Assembly: GCA_907163375.1 (NCBI GenBank)
Contig: CAJQUW010005305.1
Coordinates: 62,001-126,000, forward strand
Source: Prostheceraeus crozeri
Lineage: Eukaryota; Platyhelminthes; Polycladida; Euryleptidae
Direction: 5' to 3'
DNA: 64,000 bases
The translations under genes and the position numbers were made by a program. The notes below the pieces were generated by a model. It had not been told where the DNA came from, searched no databases, and saw nothing but the letters and a program-made list of their open reading frames with translations. Below, in pieces: positions 12,242 to 22,015 of this stretch (position 1 is the first letter of the stretch; each line of letters starts with the position of its first letter).

Positions 12242-12728
12242 AGGTGGAAAATTTATTTTCCGAACAACGGATACACAAAATTGGTGCACACACAGACTGA
12301 TAGTACAGGTGAATAGTCCCAAGTCAGACGTGAGAAAGAGTCAGAAGAAGGACCTGCACTTGCTGAGTCTCCACATTTTCGCAAGTGAGCGATAATATTC
12401 CACGGAAGAATCCTGTATAATTGAATGGAGACTTTGAAGCCGGTAGGAGAGCGCAATGCCGTTTGAGAAATCAAAGAGATAGAAATATAATCAAAAGTCA
12501 AAAGATCATTAGTCCTCCAAAAAAACTAAAAACAGAAAAATATGAAACATAGAAAAGTAACGAAGACTAGGAAATAACAAGATGAAAAAAGGATAAAAAT
12601 TATATTAAATAATTCACGGTCGCATGGTCAAGTGCCCATATTGAAACTGTCAAAAGCTTTCAAGGAACCATCAACTACTAGTTTTGACAAGTCAGATAAG
12701 TCATATTTGCTCCACTTAAATAGCACCT
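12242..12728. other. No recognised feature
   Basis: AT-rich sequence. A minus-strand frame of 82 residues here has no recognisable similarity. The 3' end of the adjacent LINE remnant (minus strand) may extend into it. Confidence 0.5.
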
Positions 12729-13262
12729 TTAAAATACTGACAGATTGCAAAAACAAAATGCCGCGAAAACATACAATAAAAGGCGCATGGATGAGTTTTG
12801 AACATTTTCAAAATGCCCCAAGAATCGGTTGATGCTGTCATGAACAAGTGGGTTTCCGTACTTTTCCACTTTGGTAGAAAAAGCCAAGGAAGAATTTGTG
12901 TCCCCACAAACTTGGACGTCAATCACATACGCGGTGCTTCGAGCAATAACAATCAGACCAGGTTGAACAAATGATGATCCGGAGGGTACCTGAGGCTCAT
13001 GAAAACTTCTTAAACCTCGCTCATGTGAGAGGTAAGCAACTATTTTGTTGTGACGGGCAATTCTCAGGCCATGGGTTCGTGGACATCTCTGTATAATATG
13101 GTACGCACTTTCTGGTGTATTGCAGTCATGTCTCCACATAACGTCGATGGAGGAGCAGGTAGGCCAGCGCTTCTTGCGAGGTTTCGTTGTCAAGAGATTA
13201 TTACGCAGTTTCAACCCACGTATGTATAGTCGGGGGAAGACTTTTGTCTGATTATCAACCCA
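12729..13262 (-). pseudogene. R2-like LINE, C-terminal zinc knuckle and endonuclease
   Basis: The open stretch begins inside VDNQTKVFPRLYIRGLKLR and runs to about 12729. It contains a CCHC-like knuckle (RHDCNTPESAYHIIQRCP), then RTHGLRIARHN and VQPGLIVIARSTAYVIDVQV, followed by KVEKYGNP. This is the layout of the C-terminal restriction-like endonuclease of R2/NeSL-clade non-LTR retrotransposons, which nicks the target before reverse transcription. In the family the PD of the catalytic KPDL motif is conserved; here the aspartate is replaced by glycine (QPGL), so this copy is probably catalytically dead. No reverse transcriptase was recognised upstream, so this is a fragment. Confidence 0.75.
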
Positions 13263-13739
13263 CTAAGACGATTTCTTATTGCAGTGTTTCATCATCTCAC
13301 CATCTTTGGAAGTGTGCAACTTCTTTTGACCACACAATCTTTGGCTCAATCATTTCGATCTCGTGAAAGCCGGAGGCATTGAATTGTAAGTTGTAAGAGC
13401 CAATCTATTATGCCATTGCGACCGGATTAAGTGATTGGTATTCATCTGCAGTGATGAACCAGACTTGGTAATAAAACCCTCAGTCAAGCGCGTATTTTAA
13501 TGAGATAAATACAATATTCGGAGCAATCTTATAGAACTAAACAGGAGTCTCAATTTAGTTTCATCACAGGTAAGACCACAGAATTAGATTGTTTAATCGC
13601 ATCACTTTGTTAGAAGTGCAAACTGATTCACACAGATGGCGAATGCAGGAACTTAATAAGAGGGCAGAAAGAAATTTTTAATACCTTACAGAGATAGGAA
13701 AAATAGTCGCGTGCCGCTCGCGGATTGCTCTGAATTCCT
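13263..13739. other. No recognised feature
   Basis: This is where the reverse-transcriptase part of the R2-like element would lie. No motif could be read by eye on either strand. Confidence 0.5.
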
Positions 13740-14082
13740 TCAAAATGCTCCGATCGCCTCGACTCCTTCAGATTCGAAAAATTCAGATAATTGCGCAAAA
13801 GTTTTCTCGATAATGTTGGGCTCTCCGATCATTTCAAAAAAAGTCAGCAGGCGCACGAAAAAACGTTCACAAACTTCTCTGTAGAACTTGACATCGTCCG
13901 TGTCTCTTTGCTGTGTGATCCGGTTGATAACAGTCACTGAAACTTTGCACAATTTGGAGTGTTTAATGTTGAACTGGCTGGTCATTGTTCGATTGCTATG
14001 GTATTTAGTCAGGAGATTGTGCCATTTCATTAACGTTACATGTTCCAATGCTTCCCTTCTGGTCAAGCGGAAGAAAAGACGA
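13740..14082 (-). CDS. Unrecognised ORF, possibly a terminal exon
   Basis: About 113 codons are open on minus, ending FFESEGVEAIGAF and a stop. Upstream the frame is open back to a possible acceptor, TTAAACAG, at about 14083, so this could be the last exon of a gene. The composition (VTVINRITQQ, DDVKFYREVCERFFVRLL) looks protein-like rather than low-complexity, but no family was recognised. It could belong to a host gene or to a decayed transposon. No function is proposed. Confidence 0.3.
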
Positions 14083-14803
14083 CCTGTTTAATTCTGCGGG
14101 TAAGACACTTTGATCTTTTTGTTCTTACATCGATTGTGATAAATGCTTCACGTACATGTATGCATGTGTATTCTTTACTTGTTCCAGACCCCTTATTAAT
14201 TGGGTGCAGGATTTTAGAATTTTCTAAGCTTATCTTGTACTTCAGGCAATCTACAGAGAATTACATTGTAACCCGCCACAAATTGGAATAGTTTCAAGTG
14301 TGTTTGTCTTGTAAAGAAAAGATCCCTTATCAACATATCAAAAATCTATGAAAATCTATGAAAATCTATTAAGTAGAACACATTGAACTTTCCACTTAAA
14401 GTCACGAGTCTTTTCGAAATAAATCAATATTCGAGATATAGATCTGCCACATCTGCAACAGCCAATCAAAATGAAGCGCTATAGCCTTGTCTCACTAACT
14501 GCATTCACCTTCCGCATGGCTCTCATCAATATCAGCTACGTTTTCTGAATTCTGTCTTCCCAAGCGGTTAGATTTCTCAATCACTAATTCAATAATACTT
14601 GTAACTATCTGTAGATGCAAACGGATGCAGATTTCACCAAGTTAAGTCACAAATCTGCGGGTTTTAACATAAACGATTACTTTCAGCAACTACCGTCTCG
14701 TGAAAACGCATAGCTGTTCAAGCCGCTGGGTCGAAAACGCGCTAATGCATCCTTGTCTTGTAGATACCTGTAGGGTGGAAATTGATACAAACAACTCTAA
14801 ATA
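14083..14803. other. No recognised feature
   Basis: AT-rich sequence without a supported gene. A short triplication of AAATCTATG occurs near 14340-14368. Confidence 0.5.
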
Positions 14804-14833
14804 TACTCATTGACAAAATTTTTGAAACATATA
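14804..14833 (+). repeat. Left terminal inverted repeat of the Tc1-like element
   Basis: It matches the reverse complement of about 15947-15976, perfectly for the first 12 bases and approximately thereafter. Confidence 0.8.
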
Positions 14834-14938
14834 CTTCTTTAACTTTTTTCATTTTTGACTGGTATATATACATGTATGTATGATGCCTTGATAAGTTAAT
14901 CACAATCTCCATCAAGTCGCTAGCACAGAAAAACAACT

Positions 14939-15910
14939 TTAGTAGCGCGTGTGCCCCCCTCTACCTCCAATACATTCAGCAATCCGAGATGGCATGGATT
15001 CACAAAGTTTCTGAATGAAGGATGTTTCAAGGAGAAGCCACTGCTCTGTCAGTCTTTCAGAGAGAATCTTCAGGGACACTGGTGCAAGTGAATAGCGGTC
15101 TCTCACTCGCCGCCCAAGCTCGTCCCAGACTTGTTCAATGGGTGACAAATCAGGTAAGCGTGCAGGCCAGTCAAGGGTTTGAATGTTCAATCTCCTAACA
15201 GTGGCAATGACAGCCGAGGAGCGATGTGGTCTTGCGTTGTCGTCTTGGAAGACGAGATCCTCCACCCTGACCATTGGGGCAACAACAGGAAGCACAATAT
15301 CATTGAGATACCTCTCTCCAGTCAACGTGCCTTTGATGATGACTGCTATCGTTCGTCCGCCATGCCAAATGCCACCCCACAGCATAACACTTCCACCACC
15401 ATATCTGTCGTGTTCTTTAATACAGCATGGGGCAAAGCGTTCACCTGGAAGACGATGCACTCTGACATGACCGTCATTGAAATCCAGAGTGAATCTCGAT
15501 TCATCGGTCCACAAGACTTTCTGCCAGTGATGGTCATTCCATGAGCGATGGGCATCACACCAGGCAACTCGTCTTCTGCGGTGCTCAAAACTCAGTGGAA
15601 TTAGGACAGGTGGTCGTCGCGATTGAATTCCAGCTTCTCGCAACCTTCGGTAAGCCGTTCGAACGCTACAGTCTATATTTGAGGCACTCTTCCAGTGTAC
15701 GACTAGCTTTGGGAGTGACACAAATCTATTCCTCTTTGCAGCTAAAACTAGACGTGCGTCTGTCCTTCCTGCAGACTTTCTTGGTCGACCAGATCCCTTC
15801 TTCTTTTTAACATCTCCTTCTGCTTTCCATCGATGTTTTGAATAATGTGTTGTGATCTAATGTGTTGAATGGTAATACACAGAAAGCGAGATATTGCATC
15901 ATACCTTAGA
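14939..15910 (-). pseudogene. Tc1-like transposase
   Basis: This is the cut-and-paste transposase of the enclosing element. The continuous frame (about 15865 down to 14939) holds a GSGRPRKS linker, a second helix-turn-helix region (SLPKLVVHW...VRTAYRRLREAGI), then the catalytic blocks: WTDESRF (first D), VFQDDNARPH (second D) and LPDLSPIEQVWDEL (E), with the D-34-E spacing normal for Tc1. GGGSVMLWGG is the usual glycine-rich block. The first helix-turn-helix appears to lie just upstream near 15820-15900 in another frame (DAISRFLCITIQHIRSQ), so at least one frameshift disables the N-terminus. The C-terminus GGRGGHTRY is the usual end. Conservation of all three catalytic residues suggests modest age. 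Confidence 0.85.
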
Positions 15911-16039
15911 AAAAAAATGAAACAAACTTCAATTCAAGCCAATGATAGTTTGTTTCATTAATTATGTCAATGAGTATATATTCTATAAACTAATAACAAA
16001 AAATCATTTTGATTCTGAATTAATTTTCGCGTAAACCGC

Positions 16040-16562
16040 ATGATAAGAAGGTACAGTAACAATTCGAGGTCGATATGGCCTAAATGGATCCCACCTATAC
16101 GTTTTTCTGTTGAGCCGAACTGGCTCAACAAACAACTTCTATACTTTCCTTTTCCATATATATCGGACAAAATGGACAAAAGAATAAAAGGAACTTTTCG
16201 AAAAAATAACATAAATGTCCTTTTGACAAGAAAAAATAAAACCATTTGACAAAATTTCAAACAGAAAAACGTTTCTTCATCAGACAATTGTACTCTCGCC
16301 AACTGTCCCTGGGATAAAAACGAATTGTGTAATCAGAAAAATATCATCTAAATCTCATGCAGCGAATGTAATAAGTTTTATATCGGTAGTGCCATCAGAT
16401 CTTTTCATCATCACGACAAGGAACATTTAACAACAAAAGTTTACAAACATATTCAAAATTGTCACATCAACAACTTTAATCCTACGCGCTCAATTCTTGC
16501 CTATGATAATGACAATACTAATATCCATTTGAGTGAATCATTTTTTATCAACAAATTGTAGT
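16040..16562 (+). pseudogene. Penelope-like element, C-terminal GIY-YIG endonuclease remnant
   Basis: The plus-strand reading contains the cysteine-rich linker DNCTLANCPWDKNELC, then ISCSECNKFYIGSAIRSF and HDKEHLTT, which is the GIY-YIG nuclease signature with the Zn-binding knuckle that follows the reverse transcriptase in canonical PLEs. Upstream sequence from about 16040 (WPKWIPPIRFSVEPNW) probably belongs to the reverse-transcriptase thumb/linker. The gene is interrupted by about two in-frame stops, and the catalytic reverse-transcriptase core is not visible. The likely 3' tail follows. Confidence 0.65.
16077..16099 (+). repeat. 23-bp word shared with 18673-18695
   Basis: GGCCTAAATGGATCCCACC plus four further bases are identical at 16077 and 18673. 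The first lies in the PLE fragment; the second follows the CR1-like fragment. The second may be a stray PLE scrap. Confidence 0.7.
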
Positions 16563-16960
16563 CCTCTATTAAGAATAAAAATGAGCTCAACAGTTTTCGA
16601 AACCTCCTTTCCCAATAGCCTTTTTTATGCAGTTACCTCCTTTATTCCTTTTATATTTTTGTACTCTTAGCTGAACTACTAGTCAGGTCAATTTCTGTTG
16701 CTATTGGTAATTTGCAGCCCAATACTACCTGTCGCATATCATCATCATCATTCATCTTAATATATCATTGATGGAAATCATTTACCGCATTCTTTCTTGC
16801 CAACCCCTACTCGAATTAAGTTTAAACTATGTTTTATGTTTGAATTGCTTACATAGCACTACTTGCCCTTTTATGAATTTCTTTTTTACCTGAAGATGGT
16901 CTGTGGATGCTGACCGAGATATTTTGTACACATTATAATCGTTTAACATCAAAACATTCC
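16563..16960 (+). other. Probable 3' tail of the PLE fragment
   Basis: It is non-coding and pyrimidine-rich. Near 16892 it carries CCTGAAGATGGTCTGTGG followed by CCGAGATATTTTGTAC, a type of sequence often found downstream of PLE endonuclease genes. The exact end of the element is unclear. Confidence 0.4.
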
Positions 16961-18072
16961 TGATTCTTTCTAACATCATATAAAGCAACATGACTAATCA
17001 GGGCCTTTACTTTTCACTTTTCACTATATACATAATGTAAAATGAATAAAAATATGCAAAATGTATTAACTTCCGGTCATCACATCGACACCATCATATC
17101 AGAAACTCGGTTTGTATCTTACAAGAACCAAATACAAGTATCAGGAGCAAAATAAATCATATTTTCTAGAATGTTTTTGCTGGATTTTACCACATACGCA
17201 CGAATATATATGTAATCATATATGTATACACATATTATATGTAGTATATTAAATATATTACTAATATATATGTAATGAATGACTAACATATAATAATATA
17301 AAATGAATTAATGATCACAATAATTCTACCATTATATAATATATAACAATATGAAGTAATTGTTTTTGTTATGACCGAAATAATTAAATAACGTCGTGGA
17401 ATGACGATTATTGACGAAGCTTTCCAGCAAGCAATGTGATAGAATCAAATGACCTTCTATCTTTTTCTTTTTGATTTAGCAGACATCTTGATGGCATTCC
17501 TGAAAAATAATTGGCGTTGGTTTGTTCAGATGAATATAAACAAGTATCTCAAAACGATAACAAAACATTGATGCTTTTGACTGGATATCAAAAACCAAGG
17601 GTATATATTGCAAAAAATATGAATCTTAAACTAAAATCTTTCACAAATTACAATTACAAGAAGTATAGATCACTGAACATGGGCTAGTGGCACCATTGAG
17701 TAAATCTTGATGCTCTCATTTTTGCTGTAGATATTGCACTGGAGCGCTTTTCGTGTATCTCAAATGAGTGTCCTCTTGAAACAATAAAGATGTGTAGCAC
17801 CAAGTCTTGTGACATTGACTCAATTCCAAGTGATGTTTTTTCTACGTTTCTTTGACTTGTTCTCACCCGTGTTAATGAACATTATCAATGCGTCGTTATA
17901 TGCAGTTGATGTTCCTTAAGGTATAAGAACAACTCTTGTAAAACTGAAAGTTGAAAAATCCTTGTGAAGTTAAATCCTGACGAGCTCTGTAGCCACCGAC
18001 AATTTCAAATGTGCCCTTTTTATCGAAATTGTTACGTGTCGTGCTAAATCAACTTCATGTTCACCACGAGGT
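16961..18072. other. AT-rich sequence with (ATATGT)-like simple repeats
   Basis: Bases ~17200-17350 are dominated by TATATATGTA-like words. No gene was recognised in the interval; short frames are unconvincing. Confidence 0.6.
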
Positions 18073-18640
18073 TTGCTCCCAATTTACCGGTCTGCTCATC
18101 GGAGTCACCACAGTACGGAATCTTCAATAAATTGCATTATGAATGATGTTCTGACGAGTTGCGATGAACATAAGATTACAGTTCTTGTAATTTTGGATAT
18201 ACCGGCAGCATTCGATGCTGTGAGCCACTGTATTTTGCTTGATCGCTTGTGTTCTGACTTTGAAATAAGAGTGTCGACCTTTGCTTGGTTTAAATCATAT
18301 TTAGATGATAGATTTATAACTGCTAGTACTTCACAATTCATTAGTCTAATCCTTTTTGAATGACTTTTAGAGTTCCACAAGGGTCAAATTTGGGCCCTAT
18401 TCTTTTTACGATGTACCCACAATCACTCCCTTTGATTCTGGATGAGCATAGAGTTCGGTGTCACTTTTTTTTGATGAGGATCTTTATATTTAATCTCTGA
18501 TAGTGATGACATTTTAAATTCGATTCGAGAAATGGAAATGTATATCAGCGAACTGTAATTGTGGCTGACGTGCAAGCATCTCTATCTGAATATCACAGAA
18601 TCCAAAGCTACTGTATTGTTTTAAGCAAACTTACATGTAC
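18073..18640 (+). pseudogene. CR1/Jockey-like LINE reverse-transcriptase fragment
   Basis: The translation contains YRSAHRSHHSTESSI, then VLVILDIPAAFDAVSHCILL (reverse-transcriptase motif A, normally LDLSAAFDTVDH), FAWFKSYLDDR, and in a shifted phase RVPQGSNLGPILFTMY (motif B). The expected YADD box appears decayed near 18475 (FDEDLY). It has several frame breaks and no endonuclease. The piece is a truncated, old non-LTR retrotransposon. Confidence 0.75.
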
Positions 18641-18699
18641 ATGTAGATCTGTTGTAAATTCTAGGTGGTTTTGGCCTAAATGGATCCCACCTATATCTT

Positions 18700-20755
18700 T
18701 GTCATAGCACTTATTCATTGATAGCCATACTCATTTTAAGCTAAAATTTGCAGAAGCGTAAAACTTTAAAGCTCAAACTTCAAAAAAATATAAAAAAACT
18801 CATAAAATCAAAAGAATTTTATATAGTCTACCGGTACAACAACTTCCGCAAATCATTTTAATATAATTAATTGAATATGCACTACAAATTCACTGTCAAG
18901 CATAAATACATGCATGCATACCAGCATAAATCGGCGTAGGGAATGAGACCAGTGGAGACAGCTGTGCGCCCTCTATTTGACATTCATACTAATCTGGTTA
19001 ATTATTTCAAGTAGGCCTATTCTTGACCTACTCAAATTCATGATGTTGTGATGTGAATATAAATGAATAACCATTGAGTAAAATACATTCAATGAAATAC
19101 TTTTCAGCTATTAGCTCCTGTTATACTAGTATCAGTATGATAGCCAGGGTAAAAAAGGAATTCATTGAAGGGTAAGTAGTGCTATGAGAGACGCAGTATG
19201 CGCAGTCTCAGTGTCTGGTGAAAACGTGCAGAATGTCAACGTTCAATCTGCACGTTTTAACCTGCGTCCCCAAACGTCTGTCTCCTGTATATACTTTTAA
19301 CATTCAACTTTTACGGATAAATCACAGTTTTGGGATATACAGCAGTTTGGGATCTCTTTAACTTCTTTGCTTTGCTGTGTTGGAAACAGTTGAATCTGCT
19401 TTCTAGATCCTCAATCTTGAGGGGGTAGATAACAATAACATTAGAAATAAACACAACGACGCGTCATCGGGGATTTTTAGGTCTGTTTCATTGCTAAACT
19501 CGACAACACTCGAGACTATAGTGAATGAAAGGCAATCACACAGCTTCAGCCCAAAATCAATAGAAAACATGAATTACCGCAATACAGTCTGTCTTCACAC
19601 TCCAATCACCTCACATTTGACGCACAACACACTTCTTAATGTCACTCACCTCTTTGTAAACCTTCAAACAGGCTGCCGTTTAGCACTTTACATCGACCGG
19701 GACAAGGAAGGCCTTGGACGCCGAAGACCCTGTCAGATTTTTGCGCAACTTGCCGCTTCTTTGGCCAATAAATATTTATCGAGAGAATTCATATCTTTTA
19801 TTTGAAGCATGGCTAACGTCTCTCGTCGTTAAAACAACATTGCATTTGTAAATCTATGGATTGGGAAGCGTCATTAGTGCACAATATGACTACATCAATT
19901 CTTATTCAAATTACTGAGAATTATGTTCCTTTATGTGAATGCTGAGATGATTTTCATCACCGTATGACAACTATGTACGCAACAGCTCTCTTACCTTGCT
20001 TTCTAAAACAAATGGCCTTTTATAAATTTGAGGAGTGTTTCGTGCATGGAACGATGTCTGTCAACAACTTGCGAATGTTTCTATTTTCTTTTCAGATTCC
20101 TTACATCTATAATTTGCATTTTGATTTTTACTGCCGTGGAAGAATGCGAGTCAAAACCAATAACCGGTAAAGTTCAATTTTACTTGTTGTTGAATTCCTG
20201 AGTAGCCTATATTTATACTAATGCGGAGTTTGAATTTTCCGAACAAATCTATTTGTAATCTAAGGTAGCCTATACGCCATGCCACTGACGGGTAAATGAT
20301 AGAAGCTTTATTATTCGATGTCTAGATTCTGTGTTCCTACATTGTAAATCGCTCGATACCAATCACATACGAAGGATGCATACCAAGATATTTTTTCGGT
20401 ATATCTTCGTATACATTGGCAAGATTTTCGCATGTTATTTCAAATGTGGTATGCAATACATACTAAAGACATACCAGCACATTGTTAAAGGAAAGCATCA
20501 ATGATGTCTGATATATGTTGATTTAAGACCTTTTGTCAATAAAGATCACTACTGTTTGAGGTTACTACTGTTTTGCAAGTAGTGAGATAATGACATTCAA
20601 GAGTCAAACTTACAATACTGATGTATATGTAATGGCTTTAGGCGGGAGGAATGAATACAAGAAAAACGCCACAAATGTCTCCCGAAATACATATAATGCC
20701 GAATCGAATACACACAAAGGTTTAAGTAAAATATAATAAAGGTAAAATCGGCAAA
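18700..20755. other. About 2 kb with no recognised gene
   Basis: Several short frames (the longest 104 residues at 19491-19805) show no known motif. Around 20350-20480 are several degenerate copies of words like CATACCAA and ATACGAAG. Confidence 0.5.
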
Positions 20756-20789
20756 CGTTTCGCGTCCAGACGCTTGGTCACTGCCTTAT

Positions 20790-21184
20790 TAGATGATTCT
20801 AACAGTAGGTGCAACAACACCCTCGTGTCGCCTGTTCAATTCTGGCTTACGAAAATCGATCAAACGAGATTCCATCAAACTTGTCTCAATTGGATCGTGC
20901 ACACACTTTAAGAAATTAATATTGAAGCTATCTATGTTGGTACACGGGTTGCAAATTATTTTTTTGATCTCTCAAGGCGCTATGAAAATCACGTTTGATG
21001 ATGCTATTTTTATGTTCGTTATACCGCAAACGGAACGGCCGAGCAGTTTTTCTATACATTTAGAATTACAAAATTTACACTCAAATTCATGAACAACGCA
21101 TGATTTATCACAATTATACTTATCAGGAAGTTTTACGCAGATTTCACAATTGCTATGTTTTTTGCACGGGCTATTTCTTTTCAA
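20790..21184 (-). pseudogene. GIY-YIG endonuclease end of the canonical PLE
   Basis: Minus-strand frames show cysteine knuckles (CKKHSNCEICVKLP, CKFCNSKC) followed in another phase by the nuclease, ending in NKRHEGVVAPTVRII near 20792. The 27163-27557 copy has the same layout and differs by a few bases, so the two share the same frame break between the knuckle and the nuclease core. This part would nick DNA to prime reverse transcription. Confidence 0.7.
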
Positions 21185-21743
21185 AACCTGGCGCAGTTTC
21201 TTATTTCCGGTAGTTACAAAGTTGATTTCTAGTTTGTCTTAGTTGAGTCTAGTTTCTAGTTATTTTTTCTTATTAAACTATCGCTGACAAAAGGCAACTT
21301 TAGTGTACATTTGCTACTTATTGATTTTGTATTGTTTTTGCTATCATTTGATTTGTGTTTATTTTTGGTTTTGTTGCACTTCCTTATGTTAGCACATCCG
21401 TTCAATTAAAAACTACTTTTACACGCTTCAATGTCTGCTTCATAGCTTCTGCAGGAAAAGTCGCACTACTACGAATTTCTATGTCATTAACTTTTTGTTG
21501 GACAAAATTCGTTTTTTCGAAGCTGGTTAGCCAACTATCTTTTTTAAGAGAATTATCGGAGAAGTGTTCTCTTTAACATATTACTTATGGGTTATTTTTC
21601 CATTATTTGTCCAAACCGTTAAATCTAGGAAGTTCAATCTACCGGTATGTGGAGATTCCACGGTCAACTTAATGTTGTTGTCAATCGAATTAAAAGTCGT
21701 ACTTATTAAATCGAAATTGTCAGAATCTCTTTTGAAGGACCTA

Positions 21744-22015
21744 TTATAATGTCGTCAATGTATCTTTTACAAATAATATTATCAAATTGAGCTGAGCTCT
21801 AATGGCAGCAATAGCTCTTTCTTCTATACTATCCATAAATATGATTGAAAGTGGTGGGGCATAGTGTGATCCCATGGGAACACCCTTAATCTGGAGGTAA
21901 CTTTGATCATTAAAAGCGATCTCATAATTGTAAGACACGAATTTTAGCATAGTGAGAAATTGGTCTACAGTTATGTCAAAGTTATCTATCTGTGTCCAAT
22001 GCTTATGAGCGAATG
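21744..22015 (-). pseudogene. Reverse-transcriptase palm fragment of the canonical PLE
   Basis: It reads HWTQIDNFDITVDQFLTMLK, then SYNYEIAFNDQSYLQIKGVP and MGSHYAPPLSIIFMDSIEE. The (I/V)PMGS...P.L block is motif B of PLE reverse transcriptases. The YADD-type catalytic box is not obvious downstream (FVKDTL may be its decayed form). Coding similarity stops abruptly at 22015, where the inserted element starts. Confidence 0.7.

Larger units (their letters stand above)
14804..15976 (-). mobile_element. Tc1-like DNA transposon with both ends
   Basis: The left end reads TACTCATTGACA from 14804 and the right end is its reverse complement ending at 15976. Weaker inverted similarity continues ~30 bases inward (around TGAAAC). 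TA dinucleotides flank both ends (14802-14803 and 15977-15978), the expected Tc1/mariner target duplication. Length is 1173 bp. The transposase lies on minus. The element is nearly complete, and only the N-terminal part of the transposase is disrupted. Confidence 0.85.

Noticed and set aside
15179-15544. Plus-strand frames of 80-121 residues
   Set aside because: They are antisense shadows of the Tc1-like transposase.
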